This document shows, piece by piece, positions 23,786 through 32,168 of a stretch of 64,000 bases of DNA. The notes under the pieces are model-generated. The model did no database searches, was not told where the DNA came from, and saw nothing but the letters and a program-made list of their open reading frames with translations. Numbering within the stretch: position 1 is the first letter of the stretch; each line of letters begins with the position of its first letter. The stretch lies in assembly GCA_039889035.1 (NCBI GenBank), contig JBDQQY010000025.1, positions 62,001 through 126,000 of the forward strand, read 5' to 3'. The position numbers were made by a program, and so were the translations under genes. This DNA comes from Plantactinospora sp039889035 (GTDB lineage: Bacteria; Actinomycetota; Actinomycetes; Mycobacteriales; Micromonosporaceae).

Positions 23786-24439
23786 ATCGCCACGGTCGCC
23801 CGGTCAGTCAGTACGACGACCGCCCAAGCACTCCAGTTCGCCGAAGCGTACGTCGCCGAGGATCTGGTCCTGCGTACCGCCCGCAGCCTGGCCAGGGAGG
23901 TCGGACTCGACGCCGTCACGCCGGGGACCGGTGCCACGCTCCGGCTGCTGGCCGCGGCCGGCAGTGCGCGGGCCGTCGTGGAAATCGGCACCGGTACCGG
24001 GGTCAGCGGTCTCTGGCTGCTCCGCGGCATGCGCCCCGACGGCATCCTGACCACGATCGACGTGGAGACGGAACACCAGCGGATCGCCCGGCGGATCTTC
24101 CAGGAGGCGGGCTTCGCCTCGGGGCGTACCCGGATCATCACCGGCCGGGCGCTGGACGTGCTGCCCCGGCTCGCCGACGGGGTCTACGACCTGATCTTCG
24201 TCGACTCGGAGGTGGCGGAGTACAGCGCCTGTGTCGAGGCGGCGCTGCGGCTGCTGCGCCCCGGCGGGGTACTCGCGCTGCACGGCGCGCTGGCCGCCGG
24301 GCGGATCGGCGACCCGGCCGCCCGGGATGTGGAGACGGTGACCGTCCGGGAGGTGGTCAAGGCGGTCCGCGAGTCGGAGGAGTGGATCCCGGCGCTGCTG
24401 CCCACCGGCGAGGGACTGCTCGTCGCGGTCAAGCGCTGA
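23786..24439 (+). CDS. Class I SAM-dependent O-methyltransferase with apparent ATC start
   Basis: 217 residues. SAM motif I AVVEIGTGTGVSGLWLLRGM (64-83), then DGILTTIDVETEHQRIARRI, GRALDVLPRLADGVYDLIFV and the motif LRLLRPGGVLALHG. Orthologue by context and sequence pattern of mycobacterial Rv1220c. Between an in-frame TAG at 23600 and GTG 23978 there is no ATG, GTG or TTG, yet the frame clearly encodes the family's N-terminal helices. GGAGGT lies 5 nt before ATC 23786, where relatives have MATVARS. I therefore place the start on ATC. Starting at GTG 23978 would remove 64 residues and cut into the SAM site. Confidence 0.8.
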   Translation: MATVARSVSTTTAQALQFAEAYVAEDLVLRTARSLAREVGLDAVTPGTGATLRLLAAAGSARAVVEIGTGTGVSGLWLLRGMRPDGILTTIDVETEHQRIARRIFQEAGFASGRTRIITGRALDVLPRLADGVYDLIFVDSEVAEYSACVEAALRLLRPGGVLALHGALAAGRIGDPAARDVETVTVREVVKAVRESEEWIPALLPTGEGLLVAVKR

Positions 24440-24478
24440 CCGGCCCTGGCCGCACGCCGACCGGAGCACCGGTACCGG

Positions 24479-26035
24479 CTACGGCTGGGTCGCCAGCCAG
24501 CGCAGCAGGGTGCGTACGCCCCAGCCGGTCGCGCCCTTGACCAGTTCGCCGTCGTTGCCGTCGGACCAGGACGGCGCCGACATGTCCAGGTGCACCCAGC
24601 GGTCCCGCAGGTCACCGGCGAACTCGCGGAGGTAGAGCGCGGCGGTGACCGATCCGGCGCCGTGGTTCGGGGCGCTGTAGAGGTCGGCGATCTCGCTGCC
24701 GAGGTATTCGGCGTAGTCGGTGGGGAGCGGCATCCGCCAGGCCCGCTCGCCGGCCGCCTCGGCCGCCGCCAGTACCGCCCCGGCCAGCTCGTCGGTGTCG
24801 CTGTAGAGGGCGGCGGTCCGCTTGCCGAGCGCGACCGCGTTCGCCCCGGTGAGGGTGGCGAGGTCGACCAGCAGGTCCGGCGCGAGCCGCGCCACGGCGT
24901 AGCCGAGCGCGTCGGCCAGCACCAGCCGGCCCTCGGCGTCGGTGTTGGTGCTCTCGCTGGTCAGCCCGTTGTAGTGCCGCACCACGTCACCCGGCCGGTA
25001 CGCCGAGCCACTGACCATGTTCTCGGCGAGCGGGGCGAGTGCGGTGACCCGGACCGGCAGCCGGAGCGCGGCGGCACCGAGTGCGGCGGCGACCACGGCC
25101 GCGGCGCCGCCCATGTCCTTGCGCATCAGTTTCATGCCGTCCCGGGGCTTGATCGAGACGCCGCCGGTGTCGAAGGTGATGCCCTTGCCGACGAGTACCA
25201 CGTGCCGGTCCGCACCCTCGGGTCGCCAGCTCAGCTCGACCAGCCGGGGTCCCTGCGCCGATCCCCCGCCGACGGCGAGGATGCCGCCGAATCCCTCGGC
25301 GGCGAGCCGGTCCGGCTCCCGGACCTCGACGGTCAGCCCGTCCCGGCCGGCGGCCGCCTCGACCACCCGGTCGGCGAACCAGGCCGGGCTCTTCACCGAG
25401 GAGGGGGTGTTGGTCAGGTCCCGGGCGAACCGGGTCGCCTCGGCGACCACCCGGGCGGTGTCCAGAGCCGCCCGGTAGGGCTCCGGGTCGGCGACCGCGA
25501 GCAGCACCTCGGTCAGCGCGGGCGGGTCGCCGGCGGCTCCGTCGGGGTCGGGCATCCGGAACCGGTACGACGCCAGCCAGATCCCCTCGGCGAGCCCGCG
25601 TACCGCCTCTGGGGTGGCATCGACCGGAATCGCTATAGTGATCGAACTCTCACGCGTGGCCGCCCGGACCACCGCCGCCCCGGCGGACCGCCAGCCGGCC
25701 TCGTCGCCCACGCCCACGCCGGCCAGCAGCAGCCGGGTCGGGGTGCCCTGCGGCCGGATCGACCGGTGCAGCGCGCCCGCGCCCCCGGGCTGGTCGAGGT
25801 ACGGCAGCAGCGCGGTCGCCTCGGCGGCCAGCTCGGCAGGCAGGGCGAGGAAGGTGGGCAGTACTCGACCGCCCGGCTCGGCGCCGTCCTGGGTACCCGA
25901 TCCGGCCCGGTCGGTCGGGCCCGGGTCGACCCGTGCCGGCCGGTCGGCGGGCGCGCCCGGCGGCTCCGCGGGCGCGACCGGCAGGGCCAGGGTCTCGAAC
26001 CCGCTCGGGTCGACTACCAGACGGATCGACAGCAC
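24479..26035 (-). CDS. pepA: Leucyl aminopeptidase (M17 family)
   Basis: 518 residues. The metal and catalytic motifs are complete: VLVGKGITFDTGGVSIKP, MKLMRKDMGGAAAV, and NTDAEGRLVLADAL with the family signature NTDAEGRL. A cytosolic hexameric metallo-aminopeptidase acting in peptide turnover. The N-terminal domain has a Pro/Ala-rich insert (about 20-60, PAEPPGAPADRPARVDPGPT). GTG 26035 follows GGAGGTAAC by 9 nt. An open frame to 26182 runs through a terminator hairpin and is not used. Confidence 0.94.
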   Translation of the reverse strand: MLSIRLVVDPSGFETLALPVAPAEPPGAPADRPARVDPGPTDRAGSGTQDGAEPGGRVLPTFLALPAELAAEATALLPYLDQPGGAGALHRSIRPQGTPTRLLLAGVGVGDEAGWRSAGAAVVRAATRESSITIAIPVDATPEAVRGLAEGIWLASYRFRMPDPDGAAGDPPALTEVLLAVADPEPYRAALDTARVVAEATRFARDLTNTPSSVKSPAWFADRVVEAAAGRDGLTVEVREPDRLAAEGFGGILAVGGGSAQGPRLVELSWRPEGADRHVVLVGKGITFDTGGVSIKPRDGMKLMRKDMGGAAAVVAAALGAAALRLPVRVTALAPLAENMVSGSAYRPGDVVRHYNGLTSESTNTDAEGRLVLADALGYAVARLAPDLLVDLATLTGANAVALGKRTAALYSDTDELAGAVLAAAEAAGERAWRMPLPTDYAEYLGSEIADLYSAPNHGAGSVTAALYLREFAGDLRDRWVHLDMSAPSWSDGNDGELVKGATGWGVRTLLRWLATQP

Positions 26036-26095
26036 GCCGGCGTTACCTCCAGACGATCTTGTGTGAGCGGGAGAACGTACCCGCCCGGCATGACG

Positions 26096-26133
26096 ACCCT
26101 GGGCCACCGGCGGCACCGCCGGTGGCCCAGGGT
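26096..26133 (-). terminator. Long hairpin between DUF3117 gene and pepA
   Basis: 18-bp perfect inverted repeat ACCCTGGGCCACCGGCGG / CCGCCGGTGGCCCAGGGT with only 2 nt between the arms. It lies 50 nt downstream of the DUF3117 gene and upstream of pepA on the minus strand. Confidence 0.85.
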
Positions 26134-26182
26134 GAGAAACCCCGCCGGACGAGACGTACCGCCCGGAGGAGTCGGCGTTCAC

Positions 26183-26350
26183 TTAGCCGGCGGCGGCCTT
26201 CAGCGCGTCACCGAGCGCGTTGGCCTCGTCGGGAGTCATCTCGACGACGAGCCGGCCACCACCCTCCAGCGGAACCCGCATGACGATGCCCCGGCCCTCC
26301 TTGGTGACTTCCAGCGGACCGTCGCCCGTCCGCGGCTTCATCGCCGCCAT
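26183..26350 (-). CDS. DUF3117 family protein
   Basis: 55 residues, essentially invariant in length across actinobacteria. It starts MAAMKPRTGDGPLEVTKEGR, continues GIVMRVPLEGGGRLVVEMTP and ends DEANALGDALKAAAG. Mycobacterial Rv1211 belongs to this family and neighbours tagA, matching the context here. ATG 26350 has GGGGAG upstream. Function unknown; very high conservation suggests a housekeeping role. A strong terminator follows. Confidence 0.92.
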   Translation of the reverse strand: MAAMKPRTGDGPLEVTKEGRGIVMRVPLEGGGRLVVEMTPDEANALGDALKAAAG

Positions 26351-26484
26351 GTTGTCTCCCCTCAGACCTTCATCAGGGTCGGTGGGTTGCCCCACATCCA
26401 TTTGGTCAGCATCACCGCCCAAGGCCGCGGTGCCGACCAACGATTTTCCCTGATGAACACCGCCGGACCCAAACCGAACCAGCG

Positions 26485-26512
26485 TTGATGTAACAGCATC
26501 TAGCTTATCTTG
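26485..26512 (+). promoter_or_regulatory. Promoter of the paaX-type regulator
   Basis: TTGATG (26485-26490), 16-nt spacer, TATCTT (26507-26512). Predicted start falls near 26519-26520, so a leaderless GTG 26520 start is possible in addition to ATG 26538. Confidence 0.45.
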
Positions 26513-26537
26513 AGAAGGGGTGTCACAATGTGCGGTC

Positions 26538-27362
26538 ATGCAGGCACGGTCGGCACTCTTCGACCTGTACGGCGACTACCTCCGCTCCCGGGGTGGACGC
26601 GCACCGGTGTCCGCGCTGGTCAAACTACTATCCCCGCTCGGCATCGCCGCACCCGCGGTCCGTACCGCAGTCTCCCGGATGGTCCGGCAGGGCTGGCTGC
26701 ACCCGCTCCGGCTGGCCGCCGGACCGGGCTATCTGCTCACCCCGAGAGCGGCCCGACGACTCGACGAGGCGGCGGCCCGGATCTACCGGACCGGCAAGAT
26801 CGGATGGGACGGCCGATTCGACCTGATCGTGCTTGAAACCGGCACGAACCGCCGGGACCGGCAACGCCTCGCCGCCAACCTGAGCTATCTGGGCTACGGC
26901 ATGCTCGACGAGCAGACCTGGGTCGCCACCCGGCCCGGCGAGGACGTGGACGCCCTGCTGGCCGAGGCCGGGGTGCGCTACGAGCGGTTCACCGCCGCGC
27001 ACACCGCCGGCACGCCCGGGGCGATGGGGGTGGTCCGGCGGGCCTGGGACCTCGACGAGATCGCCAACGCGTACCAGGAGTTCGTCTCCGAGCAGCGGCC
27101 GCTGCTCGCCGCGGTGACCGTACGTAGCTGCGACGAGGACGCGTACGCGGCCCGGTTCCGGCTCGTGCACGCATGGCGTACCTTCCTCTTCCGAGACCCG
27201 CAACTGCCTCCCGCGCTACTGCCCGAGCGGTGGCCGGGGACGAGCGCGGCAGCCTTCTTCGACCGGCACGCCGCGCGGTTGCGCCCGGCCGCCGACCGCT
27301 TCGTCGAGCAGTGCCTCGACGGTTCCCACCGGATCGCCCGACAGAAGGGTCAACACCCGTGA
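26538..27362 (+). CDS. paaX: PaaX-family transcriptional regulator
   Basis: 274 residues. N-terminal winged helix (ARSALFDLYGDYLRSRGGRA, AAPAVRTAVSRMVRQGWLHP). The PaaX middle region contains IYRTGKIGWDGRFDLIVLET, and the C-terminal domain FRLVHAWRTFLFRDPQLPPA. PaaX proteins repress phenylacetate catabolism and respond to phenylacetyl-CoA. The stop overlaps the start of an enoyl-CoA hydratase gene by 4 bp, so regulator and enzyme are one operon. The main paa genes are not here, so the effector may be another aryl- or acyl-CoA. Confidence 0.88.
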   Translation: MQARSALFDLYGDYLRSRGGRAPVSALVKLLSPLGIAAPAVRTAVSRMVRQGWLHPLRLAAGPGYLLTPRAARRLDEAAARIYRTGKIGWDGRFDLIVLETGTNRRDRQRLAANLSYLGYGMLDEQTWVATRPGEDVDALLAEAGVRYERFTAAHTAGTPGAMGVVRRAWDLDEIANAYQEFVSEQRPLLAAVTVRSCDEDAYAARFRLVHAWRTFLFRDPQLPPALLPERWPGTSAAAFFDRHAARLRPAADRFVEQCLDGSHRIARQKGQHP

Positions 27363-28147
27363 CCGAGCCGTTGCTCATCGACCGCTCCGACTCCGTGGTC
27401 ACGCTGACCCTGAACCGGCCGGCCGCGATGAACGCGCTGGACGTGGCGCTGAAGGAGGCGCTGCGAGACACCCTGGCCGAGTTGGAGCACGACCGCTCCT
27501 GCCGCGCGGTGGTGCTCGCCGGTGCCGGGTCGGCCTTCTGCGCCGGCCAGGACCTGCGGGAACACGCCGCCACGCTGGCCGGTGGCGGCACCGACCCGCT
27601 CGGCACGGTGAGGACCCACTACAACCCGATCGCCTCCCGACTGGCCAGCCTGCCCAAGCCGGTGATCGCGGCGGTACGCGGCATGGCGGCCGGCGCCGGA
27701 GCCTCGCTCGCCTTCCTCGCCGACTTCCGGATCGGCGGCCCCGGCACGAGCTTCCTGATGGCCTTCGCCAAGGTCGGCCTGGCCGGCGACACCGGCGCCT
27801 CCTGGTCGCTGCCCCGGCTGGTCGGCCACGCCAAGGCGGTCGAGCTGCTGATGCTCGCCGAGCCGGTACCGGCCGACGAGGCGTACCGGCTCGGGCTGCT
27901 GAACCGGCTGGTCGACGACGAGCAGGTGCTGGAGACCGCGCAGGAGCTGGCCGTCCGGCTGGCCGCCGGACCGACGGTGGCGTACGGGGCGATCAAGCGG
28001 CAGCTCTCGGTCGGCGACGCCGGCACCCTCTCCGAGGCGCTGGCCGCCGAGGCCCAGGCGCAGGCGATCTGCGGCGCCACCGCCGACCACCGGGCCGCCA
28101 CCACCGCCTTCGTGGAGAAGCGCCGGCCGACGTTCGAGGGCCGCTGA
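27359..28147 (+). CDS. Enoyl-CoA hydratase/isomerase (PaaG-like)
   Basis: 262 residues, normal crotonase length. CoA-binding LNRPAAMNALDVALKEALRD and GAGSAFCAGQDLREHAATL; oxyanion-hole loop RGMAAGAGASLAFLADFRI. The catalytic loop VGLAGDTGASWSLPRLVG has Asp where hydratases carry Glu, as in PaaG, the epoxyphenylacetyl-CoA isomerase. Coupling to a PaaX regulator supports a phenylacetate-like substrate. GTG start within the overlap GTGA. Confidence 0.88.
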   Translation: MTEPLLIDRSDSVVTLTLNRPAAMNALDVALKEALRDTLAELEHDRSCRAVVLAGAGSAFCAGQDLREHAATLAGGGTDPLGTVRTHYNPIASRLASLPKPVIAAVRGMAAGAGASLAFLADFRIGGPGTSFLMAFAKVGLAGDTGASWSLPRLVGHAKAVELLMLAEPVPADEAYRLGLLNRLVDDEQVLETAQELAVRLAAGPTVAYGAIKRQLSVGDAGTLSEALAAEAQAQAICGATADHRAATTAFVEKRRPTFEGR

Positions 28148-28238
28148 CCGTCCCCGGGGCGCGCCGGCATCGCCGGAATCACCGCTGACGCAGACCGATC
28201 TCGATCGCCGGCCTTACCGGACTCGTACACAACCGGCC

Positions 28239-28244
28239 TAAGGT
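28239..28244 (+). promoter_or_regulatory. -10 hexamer of leaderless promoter for the DUF1800 gene
   Basis: TAAGGT, then 7 nt, then ATG 28252. Confidence 0.42.
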
Positions 28245-28251
28245 CGGCCGC

Positions 28252-29556
28252 ATGGTCGATCGGGACGCCGTCGTACACCTGCTGCGCCGCGCCACCTTCG
28301 GGCCGACAGCCGCCGAGGTGGAGGCGGCCGGACGCGCCGGGCTGGCAGCCACGCTGGACCGGCTGCTCGCCCCGGTCGGTGCCGACCCCGGCGCGGCGGC
28401 CACCCCGGCGCCCGACCTCGGCGCCGACCCGTACGCCGGGATCACCAAGGAGTCCGGCCGGGAGCAGCGGCAGCAGGCCCAGAAGAAGCGGGCGGAACAG
28501 GCGCGCGGGCTGGTCGACTGGTGGCTGGACCGGATGGTCGCCGCCGAGCACCAGCTCACCGAGAAGCTGGTCTTCTTCTGGCACGGGCACTGGGCGACCA
28601 GCGTACGCAAGGTGAAGTCCGCCCAGCTCATGCTCGGGCAGCTCGACACCTTCCGGCGGTACGGCCGGGGGCCGTTCGAGGCACTGGTCCGGGCGATGGT
28701 GCGGGACCCGGCCCTGATCCTCTGGCTGGACGGGCAGAAGAACACCCGGACCGCCCCGAACGAGAACCTGGCCCGGGAGCTGATGGAGCTGTTCACCCTC
28801 GGCATCGGGCACTACACCGAGGCGGACGTCAAGGCCGGGGCACGGGCGCTGACCGGCTGGCAGGTCGACCGGCGTACCGGCGAGGCGCGCTTCGTCCGGC
28901 GCCGGCACGATCCGGCCGGGAAGACGATCCTCGGCCGGACGGCGGCGTTCGACGCCGACTCGTACGCCCGGCTGCTGGCCGCCCGCCCCGAATCCGGCGC
29001 CTTCGTCGCAGCCCGGCTCTGGGCCCGGTTCGCCGGCGCCGACGTGCCACTGCCGGCGGCGCTGGCCGGGACCGCCGGCACCACCACCGAGGTGCTCCGG
29101 GCGCTCTTCACCGCCCCGGAGTTCGGGCCGGCCCGGGGCGGGCTGGTGAAGCAGCCGGTGGAGTGGGCGGTCGGGGCGATGCGCCAGCTCGGCATCCGGC
29201 CCGGCAAGCTCCCCGACCAGCAGCGTCGGGAGCTGGCCAACCGGTTGGCCGGGATGGACCAGGTGCCGCTGCGACCGCCGAGCGTCGGCGGCTGGCCGGC
29301 CGGCCCGGCCTGGCTGACCACGTCGTCGTTGCAGGCCCGGATGCGGCTGGCCGCGCTGCTGGCCGGAGCAGCGGCCCCCGAGGTGACCCGGCGGCTCGCC
29401 GGCACCGCCCGGGACGACCGGCCGGAGGCGCTGGCCCGGCTGCTGGTCGTGGACCGGTGGACGCCACGCACCCTGGCCGCCCTGGCCCCGCTGGCCGACG
29501 ACCCGCGCCGGCTGCTGGTCGCCGGGCTGGTCAGCCCCGAGTACACCGTCAGTTGA
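28252..29556 (+). CDS. DUF1800 domain protein
   Basis: 434 residues. Starts RDAVVHLLRRATFGPTAAEV. Contains the conserved FFWHGHWATS, QLDTFRRYGRGPFEALVRAM, ILWLDGQKNTRTAPNENLAR and LMELFTLGIGHYTEADVKAG blocks of DUF1800. This family is almost always encoded directly before a DUF1501 protein, as here (18 bp apart). No signal peptide is visible, so it may travel with its Tat-exported partner. Role unknown. Confidence 0.93.
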   Translation: MVDRDAVVHLLRRATFGPTAAEVEAAGRAGLAATLDRLLAPVGADPGAAATPAPDLGADPYAGITKESGREQRQQAQKKRAEQARGLVDWWLDRMVAAEHQLTEKLVFFWHGHWATSVRKVKSAQLMLGQLDTFRRYGRGPFEALVRAMVRDPALILWLDGQKNTRTAPNENLARELMELFTLGIGHYTEADVKAGARALTGWQVDRRTGEARFVRRRHDPAGKTILGRTAAFDADSYARLLAARPESGAFVAARLWARFAGADVPLPAALAGTAGTTTEVLRALFTAPEFGPARGGLVKQPVEWAVGAMRQLGIRPGKLPDQQRRELANRLAGMDQVPLRPPSVGGWPAGPAWLTTSSLQARMRLAALLAGAAAPEVTRRLAGTARDDRPEALARLLVVDRWTPRTLAALAPLADDPRRLLVAGLVSPEYTVS

Positions 29557-29574
29557 CGAGGAGGAGACGAGCGG

Positions 29575-30825
29575 ATGGACATCCTCACCCGACGCAGGTT
29601 CCTGCTCGCCAGTGGCGTGGCCGGGGCGGGAGCGCTCGCGGCCGGCGCAGGCGCGTACGGCCTGTCGGACCTGTTCGACACGGCCGGTGACCGGGACCCG
29701 CAGGCCCGTACCCTGGTCCTGGTCACCCTGTACGGCGGCAACGACGGGCTGAACACCGTCGTCCCGTACGCCGATCCGGCCTACCAGGACGCCCGCCCCG
29801 AGCTGGCGTACTCGGCCGAAGAGGTGAAGCGGCTGGACGACCAGGTCGGCCTGAACCCGGCGCTGACCGGGCTGCACCGGCTGTACGGCGAGGGCAGGCT
29901 GGCTATCGTGCGCGGTGTCGGATATCCGACACCTGACCGCAGCCACTTCCGGTCGATGGACATCTGGCAGACCGCCCGCCCCGACCGCCCCGAGCAGACC
30001 GGCTGGCTGGGCCGCTGGCTGGACAGGGCGGGCGGCGACCCCCGGCTCGCGGTCTCCTTCGAGCCGACCCTGCCGCCCCTGCTCGCCGGTGCCCGCAGCG
30101 CGGGTGCCGCCGTACCGGTGACCGAGCGGAAGGCCCGCCGCCCGGTCGGCGACCCGACGCTGGCCAAGCTCGCGGTGGCGGAGCCCGGCGAACCGGCCGG
30201 TCAGGCCCGGGCCGCCGCCTGCTTCGCCGACCTGCGCGCCGTCGACGCGATGATCACTGAGGTACGCGACGCCGCCGCGGCCGAGGAGGCCGACGACGGC
30301 GGTGACGACGACCGGCCGGCCGCGACCGCGACCGGCGGGGCGCGCAGTTCGCTCGCCGCCCAACTCGACCTGGTGGCGCAGTGCGTCGAGGCCGGGGTGT
30401 CGAGCCGGGTCTTCTCGGTCTCACTGGGCGGCTTCGACACGCACGCCGACGAGAAGCAACTCCAGGCGGTGCTGCTCGGCCAGGTCGACAAGGCGCTGAC
30501 CGCCTTCGCCGACCGGATGGCCGGCACCGAGGCCGGGCGCAGGGTGGTGGTGGCGGTGTACTCGGAGTTCGGCCGGCGGGTCCGGGCCAACGCCTCGGAC
30601 GGCACCGACCACGGCACCGCCTCGGACGTCTTCCTGCTCGGCGCCGGGGTACGCGGCGGCCTGCACGGCGAACCGCCCAGCCTGACCCGGCTCGACGACG
30701 GCGACCTGCGGTTCACCACCGACTTCCGGGACGTCTACGGCAGCCTGCTGGAGCGGGTCCTCGACACCGAACCGGAGCAGGTGCTGGCCGGCTGGCGGGG
30801 CCGGCTGTCCGGGGTGCTGACCTGA
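29575..30825 (+). CDS. DUF1501 domain protein with Tat signal
   Basis: 416 residues. Twin-arginine signal TRRRFLLASGVAGAGALAAG near the N-terminus. Then VLVTLYGGNDGLNTVVPY, HFRSMDIWQTARPDRPEQTG, FSVSLGGFDTHADEKQL, and YSEFGRRVRANASDGTDHGT, which resemble sulfatase/alkaline phosphatase-like metal sites. Exported folded by the Tat system. The pair with DUF1800 is of unknown function. A flexible Asp-rich stretch (EEADDGGDDDRP) interrupts the domain near residue 240. GGAGGAGACGAGCGG precedes the ATG. Confidence 0.93.
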   Translation: MDILTRRRFLLASGVAGAGALAAGAGAYGLSDLFDTAGDRDPQARTLVLVTLYGGNDGLNTVVPYADPAYQDARPELAYSAEEVKRLDDQVGLNPALTGLHRLYGEGRLAIVRGVGYPTPDRSHFRSMDIWQTARPDRPEQTGWLGRWLDRAGGDPRLAVSFEPTLPPLLAGARSAGAAVPVTERKARRPVGDPTLAKLAVAEPGEPAGQARAAACFADLRAVDAMITEVRDAAAAEEADDGGDDDRPAATATGGARSSLAAQLDLVAQCVEAGVSSRVFSVSLGGFDTHADEKQLQAVLLGQVDKALTAFADRMAGTEAGRRVVVAVYSEFGRRVRANASDGTDHGTASDVFLLGAGVRGGLHGEPPSLTRLDDGDLRFTTDFRDVYGSLLERVLDTEPEQVLAGWRGRLSGVLT

Positions 30826-30856
30826 CGGCGGCCGGCAGCCGGTGCCCGAGGGCGGC

Positions 30857-31456
30857 TCAGTCCTCGTCCTCCTCCGGATCCTGGTTGGCCTCGACGCCGA
30901 GCACGAACGCCTGCATCGCCAGCTCGTCGTCGGACGGCGCGACGAACGCCGGCAGCTCGCGGGGGCCCAGCTCCTGGACGTACGCCCAGAACAGCCGGAC
31001 CGCCTCGGCCGGTGACCCCGCCTCGATCGGCAGGTCCAGGCTGACCAGGTAGTTCCGGCGCTCCGGCGGCGGGCCGACCCGCCCAACCAGCTCCTGGTAG
31101 ACCGCCGGATCGACCGGGGTGACCGGGCCGTCGAGGGCGAGCCGGTCGGCCGGGACCGGCGCGTCGAAGACCTGCCGGGTGTACGTCACCGCGAGCGCCC
31201 CGGTCTCGCCCGGCCCGGACTGCGGATCGTCCGGATCCCGCTCCTCGACACCGTCGGCGGCGATCACCCGGCCGAGCGCGACCACCAGCGGCGGCCGCTC
31301 GTCGCGGACCACCAGGACGGGGTCACCGGGGCCGGGCCGGGGCCCACCGTTCAGACCGGTCAGCTCCAGGGTGTCGTGGTGGAAGAGCCGCTCGGCCTCG
31401 TAGCGCTCACCGGGGATGACGACGGCCCACGTCCGGGCCGAACCCGCTGCACTCAT
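30857..31456 (-). CDS. Protein of unknown function, acidic
   Basis: 199 residues, soluble. N-terminal half looks like a small beta-barrel (RTWAVVIPGERYEAERLFHH, GDPVLVVRDERPPLVVALGR), reminiscent of EVE/PUA-like folds but without a clear motif. The C-terminal half includes RRNYLVSLDLPIEAGSPAEA and ends in an acidic EANQDPEEDED. It ends head-to-tail 5 bp from the tag gene stop-side on the same strand, so both may be one transcript. Family not recognised. Confidence 0.65.
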   Translation of the reverse strand: MSAAGSARTWAVVIPGERYEAERLFHHDTLELTGLNGGPRPGPGDPVLVVRDERPPLVVALGRVIAADGVEERDPDDPQSGPGETGALAVTYTRQVFDAPVPADRLALDGPVTPVDPAVYQELVGRVGPPPERRNYLVSLDLPIEAGSPAEAVRLFWAYVQELGPRELPAFVAPSDDELAMQAFVLGVEANQDPEEDED

Positions 31457-31460
31457 CCCG

Positions 31461-32051
31461 CTATACCATCACGGCCGCGGCGGGCCGCTTCACGTGGCAG
31501 CCGTCGAGATGGTCGTCGACCATGCCGGTCGCCTGCATCAGCGCGTACGCCGTGGTGGGGCCGACGAACCGGAAGCCCCGTTTCCGGAGCGCCTTGGCCA
31601 TCGCCGTCGACTCGGGGGTGATCGCGGGCACCTCCGCGAAGGACCGGGGCCGGGCCGCCCGGGCGGCCGGGGCGAACGACCAGAGCAGTGCCGCCAGCCC
31701 GTCCGACAGGTCGAGCGCGGCCCGCGCGTTGGCGATCGCCGCGTCGATCTTCGCCCGGTTCCGTACGATGCCGGCGTCCGCCATCAACCGGGCCACCTCC
31801 GCGTCGCCGTAACCGGCCACGGTCTCCAGGTGGAACCCGTCGAAGGCGACCCGGAACGCCGGCCGCTTCCGCAGGATGGTCAGCCAGGAGAGCCCGGACT
31901 GGAACGCCTCCAGTGTCAGCCGCTCGTAGAGTGCGTCGTCGCCGTGCAGCGGCCGGCCCCACTCGTCGTCGTGGTAGACGGCATAGTCCGGGGTACTCGC
32001 GCCCCAGCGGCAGCGGGCCAGCCCGTCGTCGCCGGTCACCAGATCAGTCAC
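31461..32051 (-). CDS. tag: DNA-3-methyladenine glycosylase I
   Basis: 196 residues. RCRWG and YHDDEWGRPLHGDDALYERL at the start, LEAFQSGLSWLTILRKRPAF, then FVGPTTAYALMQATGMVDDH and GCH at the end. The zinc-snap ligands of Tag are visible (Cys14, His27, His181, Cys185). It excises 3-methyladenine from alkylated DNA. Mycobacterial Rv1210 (tagA) has the same neighbours (DUF3117, DivIVA-like gene, folP2). GTG 32051 is chosen because TACCGT lies 7 nt upstream. Confidence 0.95.
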   Translation of the reverse strand: MTDLVTGDDGLARCRWGASTPDYAVYHDDEWGRPLHGDDALYERLTLEAFQSGLSWLTILRKRPAFRVAFDGFHLETVAGYGDAEVARLMADAGIVRNRAKIDAAIANARAALDLSDGLAALLWSFAPAARAARPRSFAEVPAITPESTAMAKALRKRGFRFVGPTTAYALMQATGMVDDHLDGCHVKRPAAAVMV

Positions 32052-32058
32052 GGCGTCA

Positions 32059-32064
32059 ACGGTA
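32059..32064 (-). promoter_or_regulatory. -10 hexamer of leaderless tag promoter
   Basis: TACCGT on the minus strand ending 7 nt before GTG 32051; no Shine-Dalgarno. Confidence 0.42.
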
Positions 32065-32168
32065 GGCCAACCGGCCGACAACCTACCGGTGACCAGCACC
32101 ACCACCGCCGCCGACCCGGCAACGGCCGGACGGTCGGTCGGTGCCGGGGTCAGGGCAGTTCGCCGGCG

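Noticed and set aside
22918..24540. 540-codon plus-strand frame over the htrA/O-methyltransferase gap
   Set aside because: Arg/Pro/Gly-rich, antisense to htrA and out of frame with the clear methyltransferase sequence.
27619..30363. 914-codon open frame on the minus strand opposite paaG, DUF1800 and DUF1501
   Set aside because: Antisense to three well-supported genes; amino-acid make-up (Gly/Arg/Pro/Gln runs) is typical of a GC-rich shadow frame.
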